Notes: a model not told the origin generated them from the letters alone. A DNA stretch of 64,000 bases from Pseudomonas gregormendelii (GCF_017114825.1 NZ_JADEVO010000005.1:124001-188000), one strand, 5' to 3'. Counted from the first letter of the stretch, positions 35,690-44,163 are shown. Numbers and translations: made by a program.

Positions 35690-36577
35690 TCAGCGGCGCC
35701 CGGCGCGCAAGGCGTCGATGCGCTGATCTTTTTCGATCCAGAGCTGGTTGACCCAGTTTTGGATTTTTTCGCGAAAAACCGGATCGTTTTCGTAATCGCC
35801 CTGCCACAGCGCGGGGTCGAGTTCGCGGGTGTTGATGTCGATGATGACCCTCGGCAAGTTGCCGCTGATCAGGTCCCGGAAGCCCGGGATTTTCTGCTGC
35901 GGATAGACCACGGTGACGTCGAGAATCGCATCCAGCTGCTCGCCCATCGCCGCCAGCACAAACGCCACACCGCCCGCCTTGGGTTTGAGCAGGTGGGTGA
36001 AGGGTGATTGCTGATGGGCGCTTTTCGCGGCAGTGAACCGGGTACCTTCCAGGTAATTGACCACCGTCACCGGCTGGCGCTTGAACAGCTCGCAGGCCGC
36101 CTTGGTGATTTTCAGATCCTGGCCGGCAAGCTCCGGGTTCTTTGCCAGGAAGGCTTTGGTGTAGCGCTTCATGAACGGGTAATCCAGTGCCCACCACGCC
36201 AGCCCCAGGAAGGGCACCCAGATCAGTTCTTTCTTGAGGAAAAACTTGAAGAACGGCGTGCGCCGGTTCAGCGTCTGAATCAGCGCCGGAATATCGACCC
36301 AGGATTGATGATTGCTGATCACCAGATAGGACGTGTCAGTGCGCAAGTTATCGCCGCCACGGATGTCCCATTGCGTGGGGATGCACAGCCGGAAGATCAG
36401 CTTGTCGACTTCCGCCCAGGTCTCGGCGATCCACATCACCGCCCCCGACGCGTAGTCGCGCAGGCGCCCGGGCAGCACCAGCTTGAGCAAGGCAAACACC
36501 ATCAGCGGCCCGAACAGGACCAAGGTGTTGAGCAACAGCAGCAGGGTAACGAAACAGCCGGTGAGCAGTCGGCGCAT
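35690..36577 (-). CDS. PlsC-family acyltransferase (YihG-like)
   Basis: A 295-aa membrane acyltransferase with an N-terminal hydrophobic segment (about residues 8-32) and the family motifs NHQSWVD (H-x4-D, about 88-94) and EGTRF (about 170-174). It probably acylates lysophosphatidic acid or a related lysophospholipid at the inner membrane. The same gene adjoins the retropepsin-like gene in other Pseudomonas. It is divergent from that gene here. Confidence 0.87.
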   Translation of the reverse strand: MRRLLTGCFVTLLLLLNTLVLFGPLMVFALLKLVLPGRLRDYASGAVMWIAETWAEVDKLIFRLCIPTQWDIRGGDNLRTDTSYLVISNHQSWVDIPALIQTLNRRTPFFKFFLKKELIWVPFLGLAWWALDYPFMKRYTKAFLAKNPELAGQDLKITKAACELFKRQPVTVVNYLEGTRFTAAKSAHQQSPFTHLLKPKAGGVAFVLAAMGEQLDAILDVTVVYPQQKIPGFRDLISGNLPRVIIDINTRELDPALWQGDYENDPVFREKIQNWVNQLWIEKDQRIDALRAGRR

Positions 36578-36888
36578 AAGTCACTCTTGAAATCATTTGG
36601 GCGCGTCATGATAAGCAGCTTCGGGCGCGAGGCCAAATCGGTGATGACGAATGTTTCACCTGGCTGGCGGTATGCTTGACCTCATTAACGGTCCTCAGGT
36701 CTTGTGGTGATTGATCCGACCTCTTCTCGGGCAATCCCGCTTCCACAGTAGATTGAGGTGTGCAAGATTTTTTGAACCACCCAAAACCCTGTGGGAACGG
36801 GCTTGCCCGCGACGCGATCGTAAGAACGAACGAATTACCCACTGGCTGTCTAAAATTGCGCTGCCCACTTTTCAAGGATGCCCACTAC
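36578..36888. other. Intergenic region between acyltransferase and retropepsin-like gene
   Basis: This 311-bp divergent gap contains a REP pair in its right half. Open frames here translate REP sequence and are not genes. Promoters for both neighbours are expected, but none could be assigned. Confidence 0.6.
36726..36814. repeat. Degenerate REP pair (BIME)
   Basis: A worn copy (TCGGGCAATCCCGCTTCCAC, from 36727) faces a good copy (CTGTGGGAACGGGCTTGCCC, from 36789). Confidence 0.65.
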
Positions 36889-37395
36889 GTGAAATCCCTC
36901 TTCGCCCTGCTGACCTTGGTGGCCCTGCCAGTGATGGCCGCCGAGCCGACCCTGTACGGTCGCTACGAATACATCGCGCTGCCGGAAATCGGCGGCGAAG
37001 TGCTCAAGGCCAAAATGGACACCGGCGCCCTGACCGCGTCGCTGTCGGCCAAAGACATCGAGACCTTCACCCGTGACGGTGATGAGTGGGTGCGTTTCCG
37101 CCTTGCGACCAAGGATGCGAGCAATAAGGTCTACGAGCACAAGATTGCGCGGATCAGCAAGATCAAGACCCGCTCGGAAGAGGATGCGGACGATGATGAG
37201 TCGGCGGCGCCGACCAAGCGTCCGGTGGTGGATCTGGAGCTGTGCCTGGGTAACGTCAAACGCACGGTCGAGGTCAATTTGACGGATCGCAGCAGTTTTA
37301 ACTATCCGTTGTTGATTGGGGCAAAGGCGCTGCGTGAGTTTGGTGCGGCGGTGAATCCGGCTCGGCGTTTTACCGCGGATAAGCCTGATTGCTGA
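36889..37395 (+). CDS. Secreted retropepsin-like aspartic protease family protein
   Basis: A 168-aa protein with a signal peptide (VKSLFALLTLVALPVMA) and the Zn_protease/RimB-like retropepsin domain, with the aspartic motif MDTGALTAS at about residues 43-51. Such periplasmic proteins have been linked to envelope and ATP-grasp functions in pseudomonads. GTG 36889 is the start: it follows AAGGA and begins the signal peptide, while the upstream ORF to 36760 is non-coding. It precedes a creB remnant, matching the creB neighbourhood of P. aeruginosa. Confidence 0.82.
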   Translation: MKSLFALLTLVALPVMAAEPTLYGRYEYIALPEIGGEVLKAKMDTGALTASLSAKDIETFTRDGDEWVRFRLATKDASNKVYEHKIARISKIKTRSEEDADDDESAAPTKRPVVDLELCLGNVKRTVEVNLTDRSSFNYPLLIGAKALREFGAAVNPARRFTADKPDC

Positions 37396-37468
37396 GCATT
37401 GGCTGCCGATTGACGTCGCATCAACCTGGTTCACCGTTCCCCCCACTTAACTGACGGGCCCGCACGCC

Positions 37469-37641
37469 ATGCCCCATATCCTGATGGTCGAAGACGAAGC
37501 CGCCATTGCCGATACCCTGATATTCGCCTTGCAGGGCGAGGGCTTTATCTGATTTTCCTCTGCGCCCGAGATGCGGAAATCGATCGCGTGGTAGGGCTGT
37601 AAATCGGTGCCGACGATTACGTAGTCAAACCGTTCAGCCCC
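37469..37641 (+). pseudogene. creB: Decayed creB response-regulator remnant
   Basis: ATG 37469 opens a perfect receiver-domain start, MPHILMVEDEAAIADTLIFA followed by LQGEGFI, then TGA at 37550. After a deletion of roughly 50 codons the receiver resumes in another frame at 37555 (FLCARDAEIDRVVGL). It is broken by TAA at 37600, where CreB-like proteins have Glu, and continues IGADDYVVKPFSP before homology ends. So at least one deletion with frameshift and one nonsense change are visible. No creC or creD follows; the next gene is a GST. The assignment to creB rests on recalled sequence plus the retropepsin-like neighbour. Confidence 0.85.
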
Positions 37642-37682
37642 CAATCGGACCATCTTTTGAGGCCATTGCTTTGAACTGAAAT

Positions 37683-38312
37683 TCAAACCTTGGGCATTGT
37701 GGCCAACATCGAAGGCCGCTGGCTCACCTCGAAATACCACGCCGCCAGCTGCGGATTAGGCTCGCGCCAAGCCAGGTCCGGATGGCGCAGATCCAGATAA
37801 CCAAGGGCACAAGCCACACTGATCGCCGCCACATCAAAATGACTGGTCAGCTCGGCGATGGCCTCTGCTTCAAGCAATGCGAGCGCGCGGCGGATTTTGT
37901 CGCGCTGGCCGTCAAGCCAGGCATCCCAGTGTTTTTCCGGGGCGCGCAGGGCGACTTCGTAACGTGTGAGCACGGCGGCGTCCATGATGCCGTCGGCCAT
38001 GGAGGCGAGCGTCAGGCGGCGCCAGCGGGCCGAGCCTTCGCGGGGGATCAGCGGATTGCCAACGTGCTGGTGATCGAGGTAATCGAGGATCACCCGGCTG
38101 TCGTGGATGAAGTTGCCGTCGGCCAGGCGCAGGGCGGGGATTTTGCTCAGGGGGTTGTCGTTGATCAGGCTCGGGTCTGGGTCGACTGGGGAGAGCACGC
38201 AGTTTTGCAGGGCGACTCGGTCCTGTTGACCGGTTTCGTGCAGCAGCACCATGACTTTGCGTACGAAAGGCGAGAGGGAGTTGTGGTAGAGGGTCATGGT
38301 CGGGGTGGACAT
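37683..38312 (-). CDS. Glutathione S-transferase family protein
   Basis: A 209-aa GST with an N-terminal thioredoxin-like domain (MTLYHNSLSPFVRKVMVLLHE, residues 6-26) and a C-terminal helical domain. Ser in LSPFVRK is the likely activating residue for glutathione. The NPLSKIPAL cis-Pro stretch and DSRVILDYLD bind the tripeptide. The substrate is unknown. ATG 38312 is chosen; the longer frame to 38477 reads through a REP element. Its 3' end abuts the creB remnant, marking the edge of the deletion. Confidence 0.88.
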   Translation of the reverse strand: MSTPTMTLYHNSLSPFVRKVMVLLHETGQQDRVALQNCVLSPVDPDPSLINDNPLSKIPALRLADGNFIHDSRVILDYLDHQHVGNPLIPREGSARWRRLTLASMADGIMDAAVLTRYEVALRAPEKHWDAWLDGQRDKIRRALALLEAEAIAELTSHFDVAAISVACALGYLDLRHPDLAWREPNPQLAAWYFEVSQRPSMLATMPKV

Positions 38313-38346
38313 GGCGGCGTCTCGGTCAGTGGTGGTGGCAGGCAGC

Positions 38347-38480
38347 GGTGGGAGCAAGGCTTGCCCGCGATGACGGTAGCACATCTGAAATTGATGTAAC
38401 TGACGCACCGCCATCGGTATATCAGCCGAAACAGATGTCGACTGATATACCGCTTTCGCGAGCAAGTCCGCTCCCACAGG
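38347..38480. repeat. REP pair (BIME) upstream of the GST gene
   Basis: GTGGGAGCAAGGCTTGCCCG (from 38348) faces TTTCGCGAGCAAGTCCGCTC (from 38454), 75 bp apart. This gap (38313-38697) is otherwise filled by the next BIME. Confidence 0.75.
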
Positions 38481-38514
38481 TTTTGCATTTTCAGGTGGCG
38501 GGCAACGAGGGGAC

Positions 38515-38660
38515 CGTAGGAGCTGCCGCAGGCTGCGATCTTTTGATCTTGAAAATCAAAAGATCAAAAGATCAAAAGATCAAAAGATCAAAAGATCAAA
38601 AGATCAAAAGATCAAAAGATCAAAAGATCAAAAGATCGCAGCCTGCGGCAGCTCCTACGG
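38515..38660. repeat. REP pair with expanded loop
   Basis: CGTAGGAGCTGCCGCAGGCT (from 38515) faces AGCCTGCGGCAGCTCCTACG (ends about 38659), a near-perfect pair. The usual short AAAAGATC loop side is expanded into ten 8-bp units (separate entry). Confidence 0.9.
38555..38634. repeat. 8-bp tandem repeat (ten units of ATCAAAAG)
   Basis: Ten perfect head-to-tail copies of ATCAAAAG fill the centre of the surrounding REP hairpin. Each unit junction makes a GATC. Copy number is likely to vary between strains. Confidence 0.95.
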
Positions 38661-38697
38661 GGACGTCGCGTTATCGGCATTATTGACGTTACCGGCG

Positions 38698-38877
38698 TTA
38701 CCGGCGTTGCAGGAGGCCTCGCAGGGCGAAGGCGGCGGGAATGCCCAGGCCCAGCCAGCTCAAAGCATCCCACACGCCATCGCCCAGCAACGCCGCGAAC
38801 AACCCGGCGGCGGTGAACAGGCCGATGACCGTGGGAATGGCAAAGACTTTCCAGAAATTCGACTGGCGCGGCCTCAT
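38698..38877 (-). CDS. 59-aa membrane protein of the PepSY operon
   Basis: A short reading frame, MRPRQSNFWKVFAIPTVIGL and onward, of 59 residues with two hydrophobic stretches (about 10-30 and 36-52) and ending LQRR. Its ATG overlaps the stop of the PepSY gene by 4 bases (ATGA, 38877-38874), so it is coupled to it. Small proteins of this kind follow PepSY genes in other pseudomonads. It may help the PepSY protein in the inner membrane. The function is unknown. Confidence 0.8.
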   Translation of the reverse strand: MRPRQSNFWKVFAIPTVIGLFTAAGLFAALLGDGVWDALSWLGLGIPAAFALRGLLQRR

Positions 38878-40004
38878 GCTTGAGCCTCCGCAGTTTCAAG
38901 CACAGGCTTTGCCGCTTTGCGCCGCACGACCCACAGGTACACCCCGCTGCCGAGCACGATGATGGTCAGCACATCCAGGGTCGCCCACAGGATTTTCATC
39001 GGCATGCCGCCGTAATCACCAAAGTGCAACGGCTGCGACATGCCCATGACGTCCATGTACCACGGCCGCTCCGCCACGGCAGTGACTTGCAGGGTGCTGG
39101 CGTCAATCAGCACTGGCGTCAGCAGGTGGGAGGTCAGGTGCGTGTTGCCTTTCATGAATACGGCGTAATGATGCTCGCTGGAGAACCGCGTGCCGGGGAA
39201 GGCGATGAAGTCGGGTTGCATGTCCGGTGCGACCTCGCTGGCGATGTCCAGCAGGCGAGTCGGTGGCGCGAGCTGCGTCAGCACGGGTGCGTCGGCATAG
39301 GGCGCGATCATCGCGCCCAAGGCCTCATTGCGCCATGCCGCGATCAGCAGGTCGGCACAGGCGCTGATCACTCCGGTGACACCGACCACCAGCATCCAGG
39401 TCAGGGCCACGACGCCGATCAGGTTATGCAGGTCGAGCCAGCGCAGGCGTGTGGATTTATCCTGGCGCACGGTGGCGAATTTCAACCGGCGCATGAATGG
39501 CAGGTACAGCACTGTCCCGGACACGATGGCTACCACGAACAGAATGCCCATGAACGCCAGCAACAGCTTGCCCGGCAGGCCGGCGAACATGTCCACGTGC
39601 AGTCGCAGCATGATCATCATGAAACCGCCGTTCGCCGAAGGCATTTCCAGTGCTTCACCGGTGCGGGCGTCGAGCATGAAGGTATGGGACGAATTCGGCT
39701 CGGTTCCGGCAGTGGCCGCCATGATCGCGAACGCGGCATTGGGGTCTTCTTCGTCGAAACCGAAGTACTGCATGACTTCGCCCGGCCGATGTTTTTCCGC
39801 CGCCAGCACCAGTTGCTGCAAGTTCAGCCGCGCAGTGCCGGCGGGCATTTCCTTGAGCTCGGGTGCATCGCCCAGGAGATGGTCGATCTCGTGGTGAAAA
39901 ATCAATGGCAAGCCGGTTACCGCCAGCATCAGCAGGAACACGGTGCAAATCAGGCTGGTCCAGGTATGGACGAAGGACCAGCGGCGGATCGTTTTACTCT
40001 TCAT
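38874..40004 (-). CDS. PepSY-TM inner-membrane protein (FoxB-like ferrisiderophore reductase)
   Basis: A 376-aa protein with four transmembrane segments (about 10-30, 145-168, 195-218, 340-365) and two large periplasmic PepSY-like parts. Membrane His residues (HTWTS, HHEID, LHVDM, DLHNL) could bind heme. In P. aeruginosa the related FoxB reduces iron in ferrisiderophores after uptake. It lies directly downstream of the TonB receptor, which supports that role here. The C-terminal TM ends in a short cytosolic tail. Confidence 0.87.
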   Translation of the reverse strand: MKSKTIRRWSFVHTWTSLICTVFLLMLAVTGLPLIFHHEIDHLLGDAPELKEMPAGTARLNLQQLVLAAEKHRPGEVMQYFGFDEEDPNAAFAIMAATAGTEPNSSHTFMLDARTGEALEMPSANGGFMMIMLRLHVDMFAGLPGKLLLAFMGILFVVAIVSGTVLYLPFMRRLKFATVRQDKSTRLRWLDLHNLIGVVALTWMLVVGVTGVISACADLLIAAWRNEALGAMIAPYADAPVLTQLAPPTRLLDIASEVAPDMQPDFIAFPGTRFSSEHHYAVFMKGNTHLTSHLLTPVLIDASTLQVTAVAERPWYMDVMGMSQPLHFGDYGGMPMKILWATLDVLTIIVLGSGVYLWVVRRKAAKPVLETAEAQA

Positions 40005-40075
40005 TTGCAGCCCTTCAGAAATACCAAAGCCGTCCTCGAAGGACGGCCCGGTGTTGGGTGTGTCAGGTCAAGCGT

Positions 40076-42505
40076 TTACCACTTGTAGGTCGCACTGGCG
40101 ACGACACTGCGCTGGTCGCCGTAGTAGCAATAGAAACTGTCACAGGTGGAGATGTAATCCTTGTCGAACAAGTTGGTGGCGTTCAGTGCCAGGGACGCGC
40201 CTTTGAGGCTGTTGTCCAGGCGGCCGAGATCGTAGTGGACAGCGGCGTCGAACACGGTGAAAGCGTCCGCCTTGCCCAGCTCGGTGTTGGCCTGGTCGCC
40301 ATAGGTATTACCGGTGTAGCGAACGCCGCCGCCTACGCCGAAGCCGTCGAGCACACCGGTGTGCCAGGTGTAGTCGGTCCACAGCGAAGCCTGCTGGTTG
40401 GGCATCAGTTGCAGGCGATTGCCCTTGAACGCGCCGTCCTGTACCTCGGATTTGGCCAGGGTGTAGGCCGCGATGACCTTGAGGTTTTCGGTCACGTCGG
40501 AGACGGCTTCCAGTTCCAGCCCTTTGACTTTCACTTCGCCGGTCTGGCTGGTGATCGAGACATTATTGGAGTTGGTGGTGGTGACGGAGACGTTCTTCTG
40601 CGTCAGGGTATACACCGCAGCGGTCAGCAGGGTGTTGCTCCCAGGCGGTTGATACTTGATACCCAACTCCCATTGCTCGCCTTCGGTAGGCTTGAACGAA
40701 TCGGTGGGCGAGGCCGTGGCGTTGCTGGTCGGCTGGAACGATTCGGCGTAGGACAGGTAGGGCACGATGCCGTTGTCGAACACGTAGCTGATGGCCGCAT
40801 TGGCGCTGAATTTCTTGTCGCGCTCGGTGTTGGTGGCATCACCTTTGTTGAAAAAATTGGTACCGGTGTGCACCCAGTCTTCACGACCGCCCAGCGTCAG
40901 TCGCCATTGATCGATGTACATCTGGTCCTGCACATACAGGCCGGTCTGGTAGGTCTTCTGATCGTAGTCGTAGAACGCATCGGAACGCGGCGGGCGCACG
41001 ATGGGCAGTCCATAGACGGGATTGTTGACGTTGGTGGTCAGGCCATCACCGAAAATCGAGGTGTAGTTGGTGTTGGTGCGCTGGTGATCGAGGCCGATCA
41101 ACAAGGTGTGACCTACATCACCCGTGGCGAAATCGGCCTGGAAGTTGTTGTCCACGGCGAACTGGCTGATGTCCTCGTCGACGCTGGTGCTCGAACGGCC
41201 GACGTTGCCTTGGGCGTCCACCTGGGTGAACGGGTAGGCGCCGGGGGTGAGCGCCTGGAACGACAGGTCCGATTTGGTGTAGCGCAGGTTCTGTTTGAAC
41301 TGCCAGACATCGTTCAGGCGATGCTCGAAGGCATAACCCAAGGCGTAGTAGGTGCGGTCGTAGTATTCCCAGTCTGGATCACCGAGGTTCTTGTGATGGG
41401 AAATGTCACCCAGTGGCGAGTGGATTTTGGTGCCCTGAATCGGCAGGAACTGGCTGGTGATGCCGGTATCGTCGCGGGTGAACTGCGTCAGCAGGGTGAA
41501 TTTGGTGTCATCGTCGATGTTCCAGGTCAGGCTGGGCGCAATGTTGTAGCGCTTGTTATCGACGTGGTCGATCTGCGTGCCACTGTCGCGGACCACTGCG
41601 CTTAGGCCGTAGAGGAACCGACCGTCTTCGTCGATCTTGCCGGTGCTGGCAAAGTTGATCTGGCGATGATTGTCACTCCCATATTCCACCTGGATTTCAC
41701 TGCTCGACTCGGCGCTGGGGCGGCGGCTGACCATGTCCAGCATGCCGCCCGGTGGGGTCTGGCCATACACGGAGGAGGCCGGACCGCGCAGCAGGGCGAG
41801 TCGATCGAGGTTCCAGGTTTCCTGTTTCGGGTTGGCGTATACGCCTTTTGGCAGCGGCAGGCCGTCGAGGAACTGGGTCGGTTCGAAGCCGCGTACACGC
41901 AACCAGTCGGCACGGGTGTCGCTGCCGTAGCTGCTGGCGACGATGCCGGGCATGTAGCGCACGGCGTCATCAATATTCTGTACGTTGCGGTCGTCCATCT
42001 GCTGGCGAGTGACGACCGAGATCGAGCGCGGTGCTTCCACCAGGGCAGTGTCGGTCTTGGTGCCGGCAGCAGTGCGAGTGGCGAGGTAGCCGCCAACCGG
42101 GCCCCAGGCGCTCTCGGTGTTTTCCACTCCTGTCACATTGGTCGTCGGCAGGGCCATCACGCCCTCAGGCACGGCCACCAGGCTGAACGTGCCCGCGCTG
42201 CTTTGCTCCAGTTGCAAGCCGGTGCCACGCAACGCTTCGCGCAAGGCGCCGGTGGCGTCGAACTGGCCCTGGACGGGTGCAGAGGTTTTACCGGCGGCAA
42301 GCGAGGGGTTCAGCGACAGCGCAAGGCCCGCCTGGCTGGCGATCTGGTTCAAGGTGCTGGCCAGGGGAGCCGCCGGCAAGTTGTAGGCGCGCACGCTGGA
42401 GGCCTGCTCGGCGGCCAATAGCGGGCCGCTGGCCAGCGGGGCGCTGAGGGCAATGGCCACGGCCAACAGGCTGGGGCGCAACAAGGTGTCTAGCGTACGG
42501 GACAT
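40076..42505 (-). CDS. fiuA: TonB-dependent ferrisiderophore receptor with signalling domain (FiuA-like)
   Basis: An 809-aa outer-membrane receptor. The signal peptide ends near residue 32 (LLAAEQ), followed by an N-terminal STN signalling domain (about 40-110), a plug domain (RQQMDDRNVQNIDDAVRYMPG, about 167-187) and a 22-strand barrel ending in ATYKW. The signalling domain fits the FecI/FecR pair upstream. The name FiuA (ferrichrome/hydroxamate) is inferred from the resemblance to P. aeruginosa gene order, where fiuIRA lies near creBCD. FoxA is the main alternative, since foxA is followed by a PepSY gene. A Fur-like site precedes the gene. Confidence 0.72.
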   Translation of the reverse strand: MSRTLDTLLRPSLLAVAIALSAPLASGPLLAAEQASSVRAYNLPAAPLASTLNQIASQAGLALSLNPSLAAGKTSAPVQGQFDATGALREALRGTGLQLEQSSAGTFSLVAVPEGVMALPTTNVTGVENTESAWGPVGGYLATRTAAGTKTDTALVEAPRSISVVTRQQMDDRNVQNIDDAVRYMPGIVASSYGSDTRADWLRVRGFEPTQFLDGLPLPKGVYANPKQETWNLDRLALLRGPASSVYGQTPPGGMLDMVSRRPSAESSSEIQVEYGSDNHRQINFASTGKIDEDGRFLYGLSAVVRDSGTQIDHVDNKRYNIAPSLTWNIDDDTKFTLLTQFTRDDTGITSQFLPIQGTKIHSPLGDISHHKNLGDPDWEYYDRTYYALGYAFEHRLNDVWQFKQNLRYTKSDLSFQALTPGAYPFTQVDAQGNVGRSSTSVDEDISQFAVDNNFQADFATGDVGHTLLIGLDHQRTNTNYTSIFGDGLTTNVNNPVYGLPIVRPPRSDAFYDYDQKTYQTGLYVQDQMYIDQWRLTLGGREDWVHTGTNFFNKGDATNTERDKKFSANAAISYVFDNGIVPYLSYAESFQPTSNATASPTDSFKPTEGEQWELGIKYQPPGSNTLLTAAVYTLTQKNVSVTTTNSNNVSITSQTGEVKVKGLELEAVSDVTENLKVIAAYTLAKSEVQDGAFKGNRLQLMPNQQASLWTDYTWHTGVLDGFGVGGGVRYTGNTYGDQANTELGKADAFTVFDAAVHYDLGRLDNSLKGASLALNATNLFDKDYISTCDSFYCYYGDQRSVVASATYKW

Positions 42506-42522
42506 AAAGCGGCTCCTGAAAG

Positions 42523-42540
42523 GGAATACTTCTCAATTGC
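42523..42540. promoter_or_regulatory. Fur-box-like site upstream of the receptor gene
   Basis: On the minus strand the sequence reads GCAATTGAGAAGTATTCC, close to the Pseudomonas Fur pattern (GCAAATGAGAATNATTNNC). It ends 17 bp before the receptor start codon. Confidence 0.45.
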
Positions 42541-42624
42541 CTAGGTGCCGAACGAAATTCCAAAAGTGATAGGGCCAGGTGAAAATAATTTTGATTCAGG
42601 TTTTGCAGTGAATCTCCTGGCCTC

Positions 42625-42651
42625 CTCGCGAGCAAGCCTTGCTCCCACAGG
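42625..42651. repeat. Single REP between receptor and FecR genes
   Basis: CTCGCGAGCAAGCCTTGCTC (from 42625) followed by CCACAGG. No facing copy nearby. Confidence 0.7.
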
Positions 42652-42653
42652 TT

Positions 42654-43619
42654 TCAAGGCTCAGCCTTCGCCACCGTCACCCACCACTGCGTGTGCTGCT
42701 CAATCTGCACTGGCAGTGTTGGCAGCAATGCGCGCAAGGCCTTGTCGGTATCCTTCAACGGGAAACTGCCGGTGATCCGCAGGTCTGCAATTTCGGGCGC
42801 TACGCCCAGATAACCCGGCCGGTAACGACTCAGTTCATGCACCAGGTCTTCCAGGCGCGCGTTGTCCACCACCAGCATGCCGCGAGTCCAGGCGTCGGCG
42901 CCGGGCTTGAGCGCGACGACCGGGCCCAGGCCGTTGTTGCGCATCAGCACCTGCTGGCCTTCGCGCAGAATCTGTTCGTCGCGACTCGCCTGCGGGTGGG
43001 CGGCCACTGCGGATTTCAACACGCTAAGGCGTGTGCCATCCTCTTCGCGCTTGACCAGGAACCGCGTTCCCAGTGCGCGCAGGCTGCCTTCGCGGGTTTC
43101 GACGATAAACGGCCGGGCATCGCCGTGGCCGGTTTCAACGAGGATTTCGCCGTCCTGAAGAATCACCCGACGCTGCGTCTCGTCAAACCGCACGTCCACG
43201 GCGCTATGGGTGTTCAGGTTGATCACGGTGCCGTCGCTCAGGCGCAAGGTGCGCTGCTCGCCAGTGGCCGTGCGCTGATCGGCCAGCCAATAGTCGAGCG
43301 GCAAGTAACGCTCTCCCGCAAACAATGCCAGGCCAATCACCGCCACGATGCTGGCCAGGCCGCTGCCCAGCTTGCGCACGCGTCGGCGGATGCCCTCACG
43401 CGATTGCAGCAACGCGGCGCGGGCCGGGCCACTGGCGACACTGAAACGCTGGTCAAGCATGCCCAACTGACGCCAGGCGCGCGCGTGCTCTTCGTGGGCG
43501 GCGTGCCATTTGGCGAACTCTTCGCGCTCCACCGGGTTGGCGCAATCCAGTGACAGCTGCCAGGCAATCGCCGCGTCCAGTACCTGGGCCGAGACCGGTT
43601 TGGAGCTCACGGGGCTCAT
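42654..43619 (-). CDS. fiuR: FecR-family transmembrane anti-sigma/sigma regulator (FiuR-like)
   Basis: A 321-aa FecR protein. The N-terminal cytosolic DUF4880 part (about 10-85, DCANPVEREEFAKWHAAHEEHARAW) binds the sigma factor. A transmembrane helix follows (about 88-106), then a periplasmic FecR domain (TLRLSDGTVINLNTHSAVDV, ILQDGEILVETG) and a C-terminal STN-like part that contacts the receptor. It relays siderophore binding to the sigma factor. Its start overlaps the sigma gene stop by 4 bases. The symbol depends on the receptor assignment. Confidence 0.75.
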   Translation of the reverse strand: MSPVSSKPVSAQVLDAAIAWQLSLDCANPVEREEFAKWHAAHEEHARAWRQLGMLDQRFSVASGPARAALLQSREGIRRRVRKLGSGLASIVAVIGLALFAGERYLPLDYWLADQRTATGEQRTLRLSDGTVINLNTHSAVDVRFDETQRRVILQDGEILVETGHGDARPFIVETREGSLRALGTRFLVKREEDGTRLSVLKSAVAAHPQASRDEQILREGQQVLMRNNGLGPVVALKPGADAWTRGMLVVDNARLEDLVHELSRYRPGYLGVAPEIADLRITGSFPLKDTDKALRALLPTLPVQIEQHTQWWVTVAKAEP

Positions 43620-44134
43620 GCTGGCTCACCGTACAGCGCGATGTAGCACTGGCGAATGCCCTGGGCCAGGTATTGCCTGACCCGGGGTACCGACACCCCG
43701 AGACGCTGGGCGATTTCTGCGTGGCTGAGGCCGTCGAGACGGTTATACAGAAACGCCGCACGCGCCTTGCTCGACAGTTTGCCGAGCAGGCGATCGATGT
43801 TTTTCAGGTCTTCGAGAATGAGTTGCTGCTCTTCCACCGAGGGGTGTTCGCCCTCGGGAATGAGCATCAGCTCGGTCAGGTAGGCTTGCTCCAGGGCGGC
43901 GCGGCGGAAGTAGTCGAACAGCAGACCCTTGGCGATTGCCACCAGAAACGCCCGGGGTTCGCGGGGCTCGTGCAGTTCGCCACGCCCCAGCAGTCGTACG
44001 AACGTGTCCTGACTGAGGTCTTCGGCCCGTTGCGGGCAGGCAACGTTGCGGCGCAGCCAAGCCAATAGCCAGCTGCGGTGGTCGCGATATAGCGCACCGA
44101 CGAGCTCACTGTGAGGGCTTTGGACTGACGGCAC
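43616..44134 (-). CDS. fiuI: FecI-type ECF iron-starvation sigma factor (FiuI-like)
   Basis: A 172-aa ECF sigma with region 2 (YRDHRSWLLAWLRRNVACPQRAEDLSQDTFVRLL) and region 4 (RLDGLSHAEIAQRLGVSVPRVRQYLAQG). It is expected to transcribe the receptor gene when FecR signals siderophore binding. It is first in the minus-strand run sigma-FecR-receptor-PepSY-59-aa protein. A good Fur-box-like sequence lies 30-50 bp upstream, so iron limitation should control it. Confidence 0.78.
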   Translation of the reverse strand: MPSVQSPHSELVGALYRDHRSWLLAWLRRNVACPQRAEDLSQDTFVRLLGRGELHEPREPRAFLVAIAKGLLFDYFRRAALEQAYLTELMLIPEGEHPSVEEQQLILEDLKNIDRLLGKLSSKARAAFLYNRLDGLSHAEIAQRLGVSVPRVRQYLAQGIRQCYIALYGEPA

Positions 44135-44163
44135 GCAGCATCACCGATTGGGAAGAGTTAACT

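Noticed and set aside
36606..36875. 89-codon minus-strand open frame upstream of the retropepsin-like gene
   Set aside because: Its translation runs through REP sequence and no ribosome site or similarity was seen.
37447..37740. 97-codon minus-strand open frame across the creB remnant
   Set aside because: The plus strand shows clear receiver-domain fragments, so the minus frame is a shadow.
38555..38634. Possible CRISPR array
   Set aside because: The 8-bp units are contiguous with no spacers; it is a simple tandem repeat within a REP.
39863..41605. Plus-strand open frame (580 codons) opposite the TonB receptor
   Set aside because: It is antisense to the receptor and PepSY genes. The sequence is low-complexity Gly/Val-rich with no domain.
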